Source of the DNA: Methylomonas sp. | GTDB lineage: Bacteria > Pseudomonadota > Gammaproteobacteria > Methylococcales > Methylomonadaceae | Direction of reading: 5' to 3' | Assembly: GCA_026988155.1 (NCBI GenBank) | Contig: JALSLW010000084.1 | Span: 1 to 37,065, forward strand | DNA length: 37,065 bases | Shown: positions 1 to 10,149 of the stretch, one piece after another | Layout: the number at the start of each line of letters is the position of its first letter | Numbering within the stretch: position 1 is the stretch's first letter | Notes under the pieces: generated by a model | Databases searched by the model: none | Told to the model about the DNA's origin: nothing | What the model saw: only the letters and a program-made list of their open reading frames with translations | Program-made: the position numbers and the translations under genes

Positions 1-439
1 CTATCGCTTTCTATAATTCCGCATTCAATAGACCCTGCAGGTCGAAAATAGGTAAAATTTCTTCTGTTGATCAAAATTATATATTGCAGGGCCAATGTCT
101 TGGGTTTGGTTTCCCCGTAGCTTTAAACCTAAAAAAATCAGTTGACCGCTAAGTTCAGCTGTAACTTGTTAAATAATATGCTTAAGCAAGTTTTTCTATT
201 CTCACCAGATGGGTGAGACTATTTCGCTTCACGGTTTTGTGAAAAATCTGGACGAAAAATTCTGCAGAATAGCTCTCAATAAGGACTACAGCCATTATTT
301 TCGAGCTATTCTTTGCCTTTTTCCGCCCAGATTTCCCACAAAATCCGTGCTCAACTGATTTTTCTAGGTTAAAAGGTTTGCTAAAGGTGAGGCTGGCTGT
401 TGGAATTGATGTCTTACGCTTTGCTATACTCTATAGAAA
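1..439. other. Intergenic region at the left edge, mostly a MITE-like repeat
   Basis: No convincing gene. Positions 126-370 are a MITE-like element, listed separately. Positions 25-125 on the minus strand hold about 33 open codons ending at a TGA (27-25), reading ...LRGNQTQDIGPAIYNFD.... This could be the C-terminal tail of a gene cut off by the repeat, but I do not recognise it and there is no start. Positions 371-439 lie just downstream of xth and show no clear terminator. Confidence 0.5.
126..370 (+). repeat. MITE-like element, copy A, 245 bp
   Basis: The element starts and ends with 20-bp inverted repeats, AACCTAAAAAAATCAGTTGA at 126-145 and TCAACTGATTTTTCTAGGTT at 351-370. Inside, 231-348 forms a long imperfect hairpin: an arm starting ACGGTTTTGTG pairs with an arm ending CACAAAATCCGT, and GAATAGCTC pairs with GAGCTATTC around the loop. 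A second copy in the opposite orientation lies at 32727-32970, with roughly 85-90% identity by eye. No transposase is encoded, so any movement would need an enzyme supplied in trans. Confidence 0.85.
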
Positions 440-1210
440 TCAAATATCATAGTCGATAATCAGTGGGGCGTGATCTGAAAAGCGTTCATCTTTATAGATA
501 GAGGCAGACTTCACCTTGTCTTTTAGACCTGAGCTGATAATTTGATAGTCGATGCGCCAGCCGACATTTTTAGCCCAGGCCTGACCTCTGTTCGACCACC
601 AGGTATATTGCTCTTCTTGCTGGTTGACTAATCGAAAGGCATCATACCATTGCTGTTTGGCAAAAAGCTTATCCATCCATTCGCGTTCTTCAGGCAGGAA
701 CCCTGAATTCTTTTTGTTGCCTTTCCAGTTTTTTAAATCAATTTCTTTGTGGGCGATATTCCAGTCACCGCAGATAATGTAATCACGGCCATTTTTTTCT
801 AGCTCATGCAGATAAGGCAAAAAACGGTCAAGAAAGCTAAATTTAAATGCCTGGCGCTCCTCCCCAGAGGAACCGGAAGGCAGATAAAGTGAAATGATGC
901 TTAAATTATTATTAAGCTGGGCTTCAATAAAGCGGCCTTCGCTATCAATATCGTTCCAATTTAAGCCTTTAGTTATTGAGGTGGGTTCATTTTTGCAATA
1001 AATTGCAACGCCGCTATAGCCTTTTTTTATGGCATCATGATAAAAGCAGTGGTAACTTTTAGGCCAGAAAGCTTCAGCTTTAAGCTGTTCGGTCTGAGCT
1101 TTTGTTTCCTGAATGCAGATAACGTCAGCATTCTGCTGGGCTAGCCATGAGAAGAAGCCTTTGCGTTCAGCCGCTCTTATACCGTTTGCATTTAATGAAA
1201 TAATACGCAT
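440..1210 (-). CDS. xth: Exodeoxyribonuclease III (AP endonuclease)
   Basis: A 256-residue endonuclease/exonuclease/phosphatase-fold enzyme of the ExoIII type. It cleaves DNA 5' of abasic sites and degrades 3' ends in base-excision repair. Visible signatures are N7 in the opening SLNANGIR, the metal-binding E35 in QETK, D149 and N151 in GDWNIAH, and the C-terminal SDH at 245-247 carrying the catalytic histidine H247. The length is normal for the family. It starts at ATG 1210 and is divergent from rpmE, with a 94-bp shared upstream region. The product is predicted to be cytosolic and monofunctional. The call is secure at family level; I do not separate xthA from the exoA-type subgroup. Confidence 0.95.
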   Translation of the reverse strand: MRIISLNANGIRAAERKGFFSWLAQQNADVICIQETKAQTEQLKAEAFWPKSYHCFYHDAIKKGYSGVAIYCKNEPTSITKGLNWNDIDSEGRFIEAQLNNNLSIISLYLPSGSSGEERQAFKFSFLDRFLPYLHELEKNGRDYIICGDWNIAHKEIDLKNWKGNKKNSGFLPEEREWMDKLFAKQQWYDAFRLVNQQEEQYTWWSNRGQAWAKNVGWRIDYQIISSGLKDKVKSASIYKDERFSDHAPLIIDYDI

Positions 1211-1223
1211 ATAAAATTGAAAG

Positions 1224-1252
1224 TTGCAGAATTGTTAATAAAATCGTATTAT
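1224..1252 (+). promoter_or_regulatory. Candidate sigma-70 promoter for rpmE
   Basis: A TTGCAG box at 1224-1229 is followed after 17 bp by TATTAT at 1247-1252 (TATACT overlaps at 1250-1255). It lies in the 94-bp gap between the divergent xth and rpmE genes, about 50 bp before the rpmE start. No strong Shine-Dalgarno is visible directly before the rpmE ATG. Confidence 0.45.
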
Positions 1253-1304
1253 ACTCAGTTCTCTAATAGTTATGTAGCCCATTTGAGGGCGGTATGGAAT
1301 CAAA

Positions 1305-1505
1305 ATGAAACCAGAAATTCATCCAGAATATAAGCAAATTACTGTAACCTGTGGCTGTGGCAATAAGTTTGAAACGGGTTCAGTATTAACTGATGATTTG
1401 CACATAGAAGTCTGTTCTTCTTGTCATCCTTTTTATACGGGTAAACAAAGAGTTGTTGATACAGCTGGACGTGTTGATAAATTCCGTAAGAGATTTGGAA
1501 AATAA
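1305..1505 (+). CDS. rpmE: 50S ribosomal protein L31, zinc-binding type
   Basis: A 66-residue bL31. The four cysteines C16, C18, C37 and C40 form the CxC...CxxC zinc site of the 'C+' form. The C-terminal half has the family signature HPFYTGKQ...[11 protein letters not shown]. Zinc-binding L31 acts as a zinc store and is replaced by a cysteine-free paralogue under zinc limitation in many bacteria; no such paralogue is in this window. gltA follows 45 bp downstream on the same strand without an intervening terminator, so read-through is possible. Confidence 0.96.
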   Translation: MKPEIHPEYKQITVTCGCGNKFETGSVLTDDLHIEVCSSCHPFYTGKQRVVDTAGRVDKFRKRFGK

Positions 1506-1550
1506 CTTTTTTGTCTTATTTTCTGTAGCATTAAGAAGGGATCTGGCTTT

Positions 1551-2858
1551 ATGACTAAAGATACGGCGACAATAAGAAATAATGTAACTGGCAAGGAGTC
1601 TGAATTTTCATTGCAGCAAGGTACTGTTGGCACCCCTGCTGTTGATATAGGCTCTTTAAATAAAGAACTGGGAATATTTACTTTTGACCCGGGGTTTATG
1701 TCTACAGCAAGCTGTAAGAGTGCCATTACCTATATTGATGGGGATAAGGGGGTCTTGCTTTATCGTGGCTACCCGATTGAACAGCTGGCAAAAAACAGTT
1801 CATTCACTGAGGTTGCCTATCTGTTAATGAATGGTGAGTTGCCCACAGAAGCTGAACTTCTGGCTTTTAAGAGTGAAATTAGAAACCATTCTATGATTCA
1901 TGAGGCTTTAAGGGTTTTCTTTAATGGTTTCCATTATGATGCCCATCCAATGTCTATGATGGTTGGGGTGATGGGCTCATTATCTGCTTTCTATCATAGT
2001 GAGCTGGATATGAAGGACCCTGAACATCGGCGTATTTCTGCTATGCGCATGTTGGCAAAAGTACCGACAATGGCTGCCGCTTGTTATAGACATTCTGTAG
2101 GCTGGCCATTTATATATCCTAGGCTTGATCTTGGCTATTGTGAAAATTTTCTGAATATGATGTTTTCATTGCCAGGACAAAATTATATTGATCAAAGCAA
2201 TTATATTGACCCTGTCGCGGTAAAGGCGCTGAATCTATTATTTATTTTGCATGCCGATCATGAGCAAAATGCCAGTACAGCTACTGTTAGATTAGCTAGC
2301 AGTACAGGGGCAAATCCTTATGCTTGTACAGCCGCCGGAATTTCCGCATTATGGGGTCCAGCTCATGGCGGAGCAAATGAGGCGGTGCTGAGTATGTTGG
2401 CGGAAATTGGAACGGTTGATAGGATTCCTGAGTTTATTGCCAAAGCGAAAGATAAGAATGACCCTTTTAGGCTTATGGGTTTTGGACATAGAGTGTACAA
2501 AAACTTTGATCCAAGGGCTACGATTACCCGTGAGACCTGCTACGAAGTCCTAGAGAAATTTCCCAGTGATGACCCTTTGTTCGAATTGGCATTGGCTTTA
2601 GAAGAAGTAGCTTTGAAGGATGAATATTTTATTGAGAAAAAGCTGTATCCAAATGTTGATTTTTACTCAGGCATTATTTATAAGGCATTAAAAATTCCAG
2701 AAGATATGTTTACGGTAATGTTTGTTATTGCCAGAACAGCCGGGTGGGTTTCGCATTGGATGGAAATGATGTCTGAACCTGGGCAGCGGATAGGCAGGCC
2801 AAGACAGATTTATACAGGCTATGATGCGCGAGACTATTCTGAGATAGAAAAGCGATAG
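1551..2858 (+). CDS. gltA: Citrate synthase (type II, hexameric)
   Basis: A 435-residue citrate synthase that condenses oxaloacetate and acetyl-CoA at the entry to the TCA cycle. The catalytic residues are all visible: H272 in [12 protein letters not shown]313 in [14 protein letters not shown] and D370 in PNVDFYSG. They are offset by eight from E. coli numbering (H264, H305, D362). The N-terminal extension before the helical core, with [11 protein letters not shown] and the [14 protein letters not shown] signature, is that of the Gram-negative hexameric, NADH-sensitive class. An AAGAAGGG ribosome-binding stretch lies about 12 bases before the ATG. A strong terminator follows the stop codon. 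Confidence 0.97.
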   Translation: MTKDTATIRNNVTGKESEFSLQQGTVGTPAVDIGSLNKELGIFTFDPGFMSTASCKSAITYIDGDKGVLLYRGYPIEQLAKNSSFTEVAYLLMNGELPTEAELLAFKSEIRNHSMIHEALRVFFNGFHYDAHPMSMMVGVMGSLSAFYHSELDMKDPEHRRISAMRMLAKVPTMAAACYRHSVGWPFIYPRLDLGYCENFLNMMFSLPGQNYIDQSNYIDPVAVKALNLLFILHADHEQNASTATVRLASSTGANPYACTAAGISALWGPAHGGANEAVLSMLAEIGTVDRIPEFIAKAKDKNDPFRLMGFGHRVYKNFDPRATITRETCYEVLEKFPSDDPLFELALALEEVALKDEYFIEKKLYPNVDFYSGIIYKALKIPEDMFTVMFVIARTAGWVSHWMEMMSEPGQRIGRPRQIYTGYDARDYSEIEKR

Positions 2859-2891
2859 TATTTAGCTTTTTATTAAAAAGCTCTTGGGAAT

Positions 2892-2922
2892 AAAAAAAGC
2901 ACGTTTAAAACGTGCTTTTTTT
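2892..2922. terminator. Rho-independent terminator after gltA
   Basis: A near-perfect palindrome GCACGTTT-A-AAACGTGC (2899-2915) is flanked by seven A on the left and seven T on the right. It therefore works as an intrinsic terminator for gltA on the plus strand. The symmetrical A tract means it could also stop minus-strand transcripts leaving sgaA. Confidence 0.9.
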
Positions 2923-2969
2923 ATTTTAATAGAAAGAGTATAAAGACCCCGTTTTTACATGGGTTCAAA

Positions 2970-3001
2970 ACTTAAGCCCAGCAGCTTTAAGCCGGTGGGC
3001 T
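2970..3001 (-). terminator. Possible stem-loop terminator after sgaA
   Basis: An interrupted stem, AGCCCA at 2975-2980 against TGGGCT at 2996-3001 with a partly paired interior, sits 20 bp past the sgaA stop. On the minus strand it is followed by TTAAGTTTT, a short and impure T tract. It is weaker than the gltA terminator, which could serve as a backstop. Confidence 0.35.
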
Positions 3002-3021
3002 ATTTAACTCCGGAAGCCTTA

Positions 3022-4188
3022 TTATTTTGCAGTTGAGCGATAGTATTCAATCGCGGCTGCTACACCGCTTCCTGGTGTAATGTCGAAGCCGTTATCAAGC
3101 ATAGCCATTTCAACGCCGGCAATAGCACCTAGCAAGGATACATCGTTCATATCGCCAATATGGCCGATACGGAAAACTTTACCTGCAACTTCAGTTAAGC
3201 CAGCACCTAAAGAAATATTGTATTTGTTAAAAGCAGTGCTGATAACATCTTTAGCATCCTTGTCTTCAGGGACAACAATTGCTGAAACAGTATCAGATTC
3301 AAAACCAGGCTGAGCGCATAGCTTTAATCCCCAGGCCGCAATGGCTCTGCGTACGCCTTCTGCTAAACGGTGGTGCCGGGCGTAAACGTTCTCCATGCCT
3401 TCGTCTAGCAATAGCTCTATTGACTTGCGCAAGCCGTAGATCATAGGTGTGGCCGCGGTATAAGGCGTGTACCCAAGCGCATTTTGTGCCATTTGGTCTT
3501 TAAGGTCTAAAAAGCAGCGTGGGAAGGAAGCGGTTTCTGTCAATTTTAATGCTTTTTGACTAAATGCCAGAACAGCTAAACCGGCAGGCAGCATAAAGCC
3601 TTTTTGTGAACCGCTGATGGAAGCATCGACTCCCCAGTCATCCATGCGGAATTCAATGCTGGCAATTGAGCTTACGCCATCAACAAAAAGTAGCGCAGGG
3701 TGGTTTGATGCATCCATTGCTTTACGAACGCCGCCTATATCGCTGGTGACACCTGTCGATGTTTCATTATGTGTGGCTAAAATAGCTTTGATTTCATGCT
3801 CTGTATCGGCTTTTAGGCGCGCTTCCAAATCATCAAGAGGTATGCCTTTGCCCCATTCAACTTCATGCATTTCTACGTCTAAACCTAGGCGTTCTGCCAT
3901 ATTCATCCATAAATGACTGAATTGGCCAAAACGATAGATTAGAACCTTGTCGCCAGGGTTTAATGTGTTGGTGATGGCAACTTCCCACCCGGCAGTACCT
4001 GTAGCCGGAAAGATAAATGCCTGCCCCGTTTCAGTTCTGAAAATCTTTTTAAGATCTTCAAGCACCGGCTTAAGAAGTTTAGGGAAAATAGGAGAGCGAT
4101 GGTCTTCCATCGGTACGTGCATTGCACTTAGAACTTCATGTGGTGTATTGGTTGGACCGGGAATAAATAAGTGATTGCGACCTGCCAT
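3022..4188 (-). CDS. sgaA: Serine--glyoxylate aminotransferase
   Basis: A 388-residue class-V PLP aminotransferase. It transfers the amino group of serine to glyoxylate, giving hydroxypyruvate and glycine, a central step of the serine cycle for C1 assimilation. Family marks are the N-terminal LFIPGPTNTPHEVL, FPATGTAGWE at the cofactor site, HNETSTGVTSD, FVDGVSSI and the PLP lysine K196 in SGSQKGF. AGAGG lies 7 bases before the ATG. Homologues also include alanine-glyoxylate aminotransferases; the overall sequence fits the methylotroph SgaA type. The other serine-cycle genes that usually surround it (hpr, mtdA, fch, mtkAB) are absent here. Confidence 0.88.
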   Translation of the reverse strand: MAGRNHLFIPGPTNTPHEVLSAMHVPMEDHRSPIFPKLLKPVLEDLKKIFRTETGQAFIFPATGTAGWEVAITNTLNPGDKVLIYRFGQFSHLWMNMAERLGLDVEMHEVEWGKGIPLDDLEARLKADTEHEIKAILATHNETSTGVTSDIGGVRKAMDASNHPALLFVDGVSSIASIEFRMDDWGVDASISGSQKGFMLPAGLAVLAFSQKALKLTETASFPRCFLDLKDQMAQNALGYTPYTAATPMIYGLRKSIELLLDEGMENVYARHHRLAEGVRRAIAAWGLKLCAQPGFESDTVSAIVVPEDKDAKDVISTAFNKYNISLGAGLTEVAGKVFRIGHIGDMNDVSLLGAIAGVEMAMLDNGFDITPGSGVAAAIEYYRSTAK

Positions 4189-4317
4189 CTTTTGCCTCTG
4201 TTGGTTAGTGGGTTATGTTGTGTGTAATAAATTACAAGCTACTTGAGAATAGTCAAACGTTCTATAATGCCATATTAATATAAGATCAGCAACTGTGTTA
4301 TGTAACCTCGGTTTTTA

Positions 4318-5181
4318 TCATGACTGCCCTCCAAACAGAGTTTTTGCCAGTTGCCGGTTTTTTTCGAAATTCTTGGAAAGCTGTTGAAAAATAAGCTGGT
4401 GGGTCGCTGAGTCTATGCCTAATTTTTCTAGGCGGATGTTTGGATGGAGCTCCCCCGTCTGTCTATGCAGTGCTGATGCCATTTTTGCGACTTCTCCAAT
4501 CAATAATGCCATTTCCCATGATGATTCCTGATAATCGGAATTAAGGTGATATTGCATTGCTGCAGCTAACACATCAGGCAATTGTAGATGTTTGGCTAAC
4601 AGGCCTCCTACTTCACAATAGTCAGTCCCTGTACATTGTCTTAATGAGTCGCTGAAGGAGAGAGGGGGAGATTCATCCGCCATCTTATGCAAGGCCTTAT
4701 CTGTATCAGCAGGAAAATTATCGGCAAGCCACAGTACCCCGAGGTTGTGCAATACTCCGGCCGTCTGTGCAGTCTGTTCCAGCTTGGAGCAGGGCGTAGA
4801 TACTGGGAGTTTTGATACGAGTAGCCTGGCGCCTTCTGCTACGACCATAGAGGTCGTCCAAAAGTGTACTGTACTAAAACGAGGGCAGCGTCTAGTGTCA
4901 AAGGAAGAGGCGATAGTTATGGCAATGCTGACACTTTTAACAATTGAAGTCCCCAGTCTTGAGCAGGCCTGTTCAACGCTGCTGATCGGTGAAATAGGGG
5001 CAGACCATGAAGAATTGGCCAAAAATAATAAGCGGGCAGTAATATCTGGATAATGCTTAAGAACTTCTGCCAATTGCAGATAGGTTAAATTATCATCGGC
5101 CAAGGATTGCATTAATACATGAATGTTTTTTGCCAATGAAGGCAATTGTATTGGCTTCGATAGTTTTTGCTGTAAGGTCAT
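4318..5181 (-). CDS. HDOD-domain signalling protein
   Basis: A 287-residue protein made almost entirely of an HDOD domain, a degenerate relative of HD phosphohydrolases. Visible landmarks are the N-terminal LPSLAKNIHVLMQ, the LFLANSSW...SVEQACSRLG segment and HNLGVLWLADN (about residues 145-155), where true HD enzymes carry their HD pair. HDOD proteins act as adaptors in c-di-GMP, chemotaxis and stress signalling without a proven common enzymatic activity. It starts 30 bp after the stop of the hybrid kinase/GGDEF/EAL gene on the same strand, so it is probably the last gene of that signalling operon. The output partner is unknown. Confidence 0.85.
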   Translation of the reverse strand: MTLQQKLSKPIQLPSLAKNIHVLMQSLADDNLTYLQLAEVLKHYPDITARLLFLANSSWSAPISPISSVEQACSRLGTSIVKSVSIAITIASSFDTRRCPRFSTVHFWTTSMVVAEGARLLVSKLPVSTPCSKLEQTAQTAGVLHNLGVLWLADNFPADTDKALHKMADESPPLSFSDSLRQCTGTDYCEVGGLLAKHLQLPDVLAAAMQYHLNSDYQESSWEMALLIGEVAKMASALHRQTGELHPNIRLEKLGIDSATHQLIFQQLSKNFEKNRQLAKTLFGGQS

Positions 5182-5211
5182 CTTATTTTATACTATAGAG
5201 ACTTGTTGAAA

Positions 5212-8200
5212 TTAATCGCTTTCATCTATTAGATGAGAAAAATCAATATTTGCCAATGCTGGAATTTTGTCGCTGGTGACAGGGCGACTGAACAGATAGC
5301 CTTGAATTACCTGACAGCCAAGGCCATGCATCACCAAGGCCTGCTCTTTGTTTTCAACGCCCTCTGCAACCAGAGTATAGTCAAGTGCATTGGCTAAACC
5401 GATAATTGTTCCTAAAAGCAAAGAAGTGTTAGGGTTGGTCAATACATCATCAACAAATACTTTGTCTATTTTCAAGCAGTCTAATGGCAGTTTCTTCAAT
5501 GAAGCCAGGCAAGAATACCCGGTGCCGAAATCATCAATGGCGATTTTTACTCCAAGCATTCGTAATTGTTCAATGATGACAAGAGACTCTTTAGCTTGCA
5601 TTGCACTTTCAGTAACCTCTAATTCTAGGTGTTTCGCAGGAACTCCCGTTCTGGCTAAGGTTTCCTGAACGGTTTTTAGTAAGTTGGCATCTTGAAAATG
5701 CAGTGCTGAAATATTGACAGCTATATGCAATAGCGGCATCCCCGATTTATGCCATTCAGCAAGCTGTTCGCAAGCCGTTTTAAGTACCCAGTTGCCCAGT
5801 TCGACAATGAGTCCCAGGCGCTCTATATCAGGAATAAAATCATTGGGCGGAATCATGCCTTTTTCGGGGTGCTGCCATCGGACTAACGCTTCCATACTAA
5901 CCATACGGCCTGTTTGCATAGATATTTGCGGCTGAAAGTGAAGAATAAACTGCTCTTGCTCAAATGCTTCATGCAGCATCTGTTCCTTTTCCAGGCGAGT
6001 AATCGCTTCTGAAGCCATTTCCTGTGAGTAGAAGGTATAGCGTTGTTTGCCTGCCTGTTTAGCAACATACATTGCGGTGTCAGCCGCTTTCATGAGGTTC
6101 ACTTCATTATCGCCATCTCTTGGAAAAACGGCGATACCAATACTGACCCGCGGCTTAATCTGCTGGTGATCTAAAAATAGCGGTTCATTTATTTTTTGCA
6201 GGCATCGTTCAGCAATCTCGGCAACAAATTCATCATTGCTAATATCATTTAGCAGTATGCAGAATTCGTCTCCTCCTAAGCGGGCTGCAAAATCAGCATC
6301 ACGTATTACGCCTTGCACCCTCTGAGCGATTACTTTTAGCAGCTGATCACCGAGGTTATGGCCTAGACTATCATTTACATCTTTAAACCCATCCAGATCA
6401 AGAAACAGAAAAGCAAATTTTTCATGACGGTGGCTGGCTGTTTTGATAATAGTCTGGATATGTTCCTTATAATACGTTCTGCTGGCAAGGCCGGTCAGAT
6501 GGTCAAAGTAAGCAAGGTTATGAATTTTTCTTTCGGTGGCTTTGCGCTGGCTAATATCCTGAACGGTTCCTGTAATCATGGGGTGGTTATTTTCGATGAC
6601 CTTGACCATCTCCTGATGTACAAAAATAGGATCAGACTGATTGATCTGCAAGCGATACTCGATATGCTGAATCGTTTTGCTATAAGGCGCTTCCAGAATC
6701 ATTTCTTTAACGGTATTGCGGTCATCCGGCTCTATTAAAGCAATAAACCCTTCTAGCGTTGCATCAAATGTTTGCAGGTCTATGCCACATAGCTCTGCTA
6801 ACTGCTCAGATATTTGAAATTGGTTTTGACTAACATTCCATATCCAATATCCCAGACGGGCAATACGTTGAGCCGCTGTTAGGCGCAGTTTGCTGTTTCT
6901 GAGTTCGGCCGCATTTTGGCCCGCTCTCAACATAAAATTTAAACGATGGATTAAAATAGGGTAGTTAATTGGTTTTTCGATAAAATCAGTAGCGCCTGAT
7001 TCAAATGCACGGTTAATGGAGTCGGTATCACCTAGACCAGTTGACATAATGATGGGAATATCAGCCATGTCAGGGGTTTTTCGTATTAGCCGGCAGGCTT
7101 CAAAGCCATCCATTTGTTCCATAATGGCATCTAGCAGGATCAAATCTGGCTTGTGCTGACTGATTTTTTCTATTGCCTGGCTTCCGCTGCTGGCCTCATC
7201 AACTATAAATGACGATGTTGTCAGTACTGAGCTGGTGATTAAACGAAAGCTTATGTCGTCATCCACTAGTAAAACACGTTTGTTTTGAGTACTATCCAAT
7301 TGCAATGGAGATGATGCTAGAAGAGAGGCGTTTTCATTCTCTGCAGGTTCTAATTCCTTATTCAGTGCTATAACAGCCGCAGGAAAATCTATTTTTATGG
7401 CGTTTAATGAGGGTTCAATATCTTGAATGCAGCCCTTATTGCTATTTTCTTCAATGGATGCCGCATTATCTGCTAGAGAGCGTATTCCCAGGTTAGCGCA
7501 AGCCGACTTAAAGCTGTGCGCAATTCGAGCCATGGAAGTAAAATCCTGTTTCTCATATGCACGCTGCAGATTATCAATTTCATTTGGCGCAGAGTTTAAA
7601 AACAGAGCAATGGCTTTGTTGAGCAGGTTTTCACCGTTTGCTGTTGTGAGCTGACGCAAATTATTCAGTGCTATAGCCTCTAAAGTAAAGGAGTCAGTAT
7701 TTTGGTTGTTAACAGATTGTTTCTTAGGCGATTTTTCTGCTTCCTGGGGCTCTGGTAGCCATTTTTTTAGCACATCCTGCAACTGTTTCTGGCTGAAAGG
7801 CTTGCTGATATAATCATCCATTCCAGCCTTTTTGCAGTCTTCAATAATTCCTTTTTGTACATCAGCCGTCAGTGCAATAATAGGGATATGCTGTTCGTTA
7901 TCTGACGCTTTTTCGCGTTCACGTATTGTGCTGGTCGCTTCAAAACCATCCATTTTAGGCATATGGCAGTCCATTAGAATGGCGTCATACTGTTTGTCTG
8001 CAGATGCTTTGACGGCTTCCTGACCATTGTTGACAACTTCGGGCTGAAGGCCAATGCTTCGCAATATGGCCATGCCCACTTCCTGGTTAACTAGATTGTC
8101 TTCTGCCAGCAGAATGTGTCCTGAGAGCTTAGGTGTTTTGCTGACAGTAGGCTGATGTCTGGGCTGAGCTTGTGTGGCTCCCACCAGTTCCAGTAGGCAG

Positions 8201-10110
8201 GCAAGCAGTTTTTGCTGAATGACCGGTTTAGTCAGAAAATAGCTGATGCCATAATCAGCCCCCTGATCCTGGTCGAAGGTAACGCTGTCTGAACTTAGCA
8301 TAACAAGCGATAAATCATGCAGGCTAGATTCGTCATGAAGCCTTTTAGCCAGTGCGAGTCCGTCCATTTCTGGCATGTGCCAGTCTAGCAGCGCTATTCG
8401 ATAGGTTTTTCCTGTGTCCAGCAAATAGTCGATAGCTTGAGCTCCGCTAGAGGCAGTGTAGCAATTAATTCCCCAATGGCTTAATTGGCTGGATAATATC
8501 TCGCGATTAGTGGCATTATCATCAACTATCAGAATATTGATGCCTTGAAGGGAGGATATGTCGGCTTTTTTCTGTGCTGTTTGATCACTGCGCTCTAAAC
8601 GAAGGCTAAAGCTAAAGCAGGAGCCCTGGCCGAGAACGCTTTTTAATTGCAGCTGCCCTCCCATCATTTCCAATAGCTGGCGGGAAATAGTGAGCCCCAG
8701 ACCTGTTCCGCCATGACGGCGAGTAATGGAGCCGTCGGCCTGGGTGAAGCTTTCGAAAATTGACTCCTGCTGTTCAAATGCTATGCCTGAACCCGTATCA
8801 CTGACTTCAAACAGTAAATTTAAAAAGCTCTCAGACTGATTGGCATCGTTGATAAAACTGACTTTTAGTTGTATTTCACCCTGCTGGGTAAACTTGATTG
8901 CATTACCCAATAAATTGATAAATACCTGTCGAAGCCGTTCTGCATCTCCGCGGACTGTGCCTGCTAGCTCTAAAGGCAAATTCAGTACTATTTCCAGACC
9001 TTTAGAATGAGCCTGGGAGGCAATGATTTCAACAGTGTCTTCCAGCAGTGTGCGGATATCAAAGTCATCGTTGAGCAGCTGGAATTTACCTGACTCAATT
9101 TTAGAAAAATCCAGAATGTTATTAATAATGCCGAGCAGAGATTCTGCAGAGCGGTAGGCGGTATCGGCCAGCCTTTTTTGACGGCTATTGAGAGAAGTAT
9201 TAAGCAATAACTCGGTCATGCCTAATACGCCATTCATAGGCGTGCGGATCTCATGGCTCATGGTGGCGAGAAATTCACTTTTGGCTTTGCTGGCGGCTTC
9301 TGCCCTGTCAGCTAGCTGATAGGCCTCATTGGTTTTCTGCTGTAAATCATGGGTTCTTGCCTGTACCTGGTCTTCAAGGGTCTCTTTCTGCTGTTCGAGT
9401 GCTTTATTCCTGCTGTCAACCTGTTCGAGCATATCGTTAAAAGCTGACCCTAATTGCCCTATTTCATCTGTAGAGGTAATGGTGGCACGCTGCTGGTAAT
9501 CCCCTGAATGCTTGATGTCTTCACTGATGGCAACCAGTTCCAGGATAGGGTCAGATAGTTTTTTTGCTATTTTTTCTAAAAACCAGAAAATAAGCAGGGC
9601 AGCAAAAGCCAGTCCCAACAGGGCAATACCCATTTCTTTTAGCAGACGCTGATATATATTATCCAGACTGATAACTAAAATGATGCGGCCATAATCAACC
9701 TGGTCAAAAATAAGCGGTTTACAGACTTGCATAAACTTCAGGTTAATATCTTTTTGCTGACAGCCAACCATTAAGTTTTTTGGGAATACCTGCTCCTCTT
9801 TGCGGGAATAAACGGCAAATGCCTTTTGCTCGCCAGTTTTGGTAACGGCGGCATAAACAACATTGTTATGCGCTTTCAAAGTAGCCAATGTTTCTTGGGC
9901 ATCGGTACTATTGTCAAACACAAGAGCAGGCGTAATCGCTAGCGATATTACTTCTGTCAGAGCATTTAATTCATGGTGTAATGCCTGTCTGTTTGATAGC
10001 ACGGTGTTAATCATCAAAACACTGCCAGCAATCACTAGCATCAATAAAATACTCATACTGATGAGGAATTTTAATTTGTCTTTAATAGATGCATTGTTTA
10101 GGAGGTTCAT
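5212..10110 (-). CDS. Hybrid sensor kinase with three REC domains, Hpt, PAS, GGDEF and EAL
   Basis: A 1632-residue inner-membrane signalling protein. In order: TM1 (about 15-38); a periplasmic CHASE8-like sensor (40-152); TM2 (158-178); HAMP (180-232); coiled coil (233-275); HisKA with H286 in [11 protein letters not shown]; HATPase (385-505, N box and GGTGLGL); REC1 (D576); REC2 (D714); Hpt (H865 in IAHSFKSA); REC3 (D994); PAS (about 1090-1187); GGDEF (RLGGDEF 1277-1283, with an RDAD inhibitory site at 1270-1273); and EAL (E1407, DDFGTG 1526-1531, LKIDK, AEGVE). Every phosphoacceptor and the key c-di-GMP motifs look intact, so a full phosphorelay and both c-di-GMP synthesis and breakdown are possible in one chain. 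It follows the yfiR-like gene by 39 bp. CHASE8 is the sensor type of YfiN, which YfiR represses in Pseudomonas, so YfiR-like control is inferred. Confidence 0.93.
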   Translation of the reverse strand: MNLLNNASIKDKLKFLISMSILLMLVIAGSVLMINTVLSNRQALHHELNALTEVISLAITPALVFDNSTDAQETLATLKAHNNVVYAAVTKTGEQKAFAVYSRKEEQVFPKNLMVGCQQKDINLKFMQVCKPLIFDQVDYGRIILVISLDNIYQRLLKEMGIALLGLAFAALLIFWFLEKIAKKLSDPILELVAISEDIKHSGDYQQRATITSTDEIGQLGSAFNDMLEQVDSRNKALEQQKETLEDQVQARTHDLQQKTNEAYQLADRAEAASKAKSEFLATMSHEIRTPMNGVLGMTELLLNTSLNSRQKRLADTAYRSAESLLGIINNILDFSKIESGKFQLLNDDFDIRTLLEDTVEIIASQAHSKGLEIVLNLPLELAGTVRGDAERLRQVFINLLGNAIKFTQQGEIQLKVSFINDANQSESFLNLLFEVSDTGSGIAFEQQESIFESFTQADGSITRRHGGTGLGLTISRQLLEMMGGQLQLKSVLGQGSCFSFSLRLERSDQTAQKKADISSLQGINILIVDDNATNREILSSQLSHWGINCYTASSGAQAIDYLLDTGKTYRIALLDWHMPEMDGLALAKRLHDESSLHDLSLVMLSSDSVTFDQDQGADYGISYFLTKPVIQQKLLACLLELVGATQAQPRHQPTVSKTPKLSGHILLAEDNLVNQEVGMAILRSIGLQPEVVNNGQEAVKASADKQYDAILMDCHMPKMDGFEATSTIREREKASDNEQHIPIIALTADVQKGIIEDCKKAGMDDYISKPFSQKQLQDVLKKWLPEPQEAEKSPKKQSVNNQNTDSFTLEAIALNNLRQLTTANGENLLNKAIALFLNSAPNEIDNLQRAYEKQDFTSMARIAHSFKSACANLGIRSLADNAASIEENSNKGCIQDIEPSLNAIKIDFPAAVIALNKELEPAENENASLLASSPLQLDSTQNKRVLLVDDDISFRLITSSVLTTSSFIVDEASSGSQAIEKISQHKPDLILLDAIMEQMDGFEACRLIRKTPDMADIPIIMSTGLGDTDSINRAFESGATDFIEKPINYPILIHRLNFMLRAGQNAAELRNSKLRLTAAQRIARLGYWIWNVSQNQFQISEQLAELCGIDLQTFDATLEGFIALIEPDDRNTVKEMILEAPYSKTIQHIEYRLQINQSDPIFVHQEMVKVIENNHPMITGTVQDISQRKATERKIHNLAYFDHLTGLASRTYYKEHIQTIIKTASHRHEKFAFLFLDLDGFKDVNDSLGHNLGDQLLKVIAQRVQGVIRDADFAARLGGDEFCILLNDISNDEFVAEIAERCLQKINEPLFLDHQQIKPRVSIGIAVFPRDGDNEVNLMKAADTAMYVAKQAGKQRYTFYSQEMASEAITRLEKEQMLHEAFEQEQFILHFQPQISMQTGRMVSMEALVRWQHPEKGMIPPNDFIPDIERLGLIVELGNWVLKTACEQLAEWHKSGMPLLHIAVNISALHFQDANLLKTVQETLARTGVPAKHLELEVTESAMQAKESLVIIEQLRMLGVKIAIDDFGTGYSCLASLKKLPLDCLKIDKVFVDDVLTNPNTSLLLGTIIGLANALDYTLVAEGVENKEQALVMHGLGCQVIQGYLFSRPVTSDKIPALANIDFSHLIDESD

Positions 10111-10149
10111 AATGTCATTGCTGTCTTTTAAGAATGTCGTTTTTCACAA

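Noticed and set aside
25-125. C-terminal fragment of a gene at the left edge
   Set aside because: About 33 open codons with no recognised motif and no start is too little to annotate as a gene; mentioned only in the intergenic entry.
1433-1726. A 97-codon minus-strand frame overlapping rpmE and gltA
   Set aside because: It lies fully opposite two well-supported genes and has no independent support.
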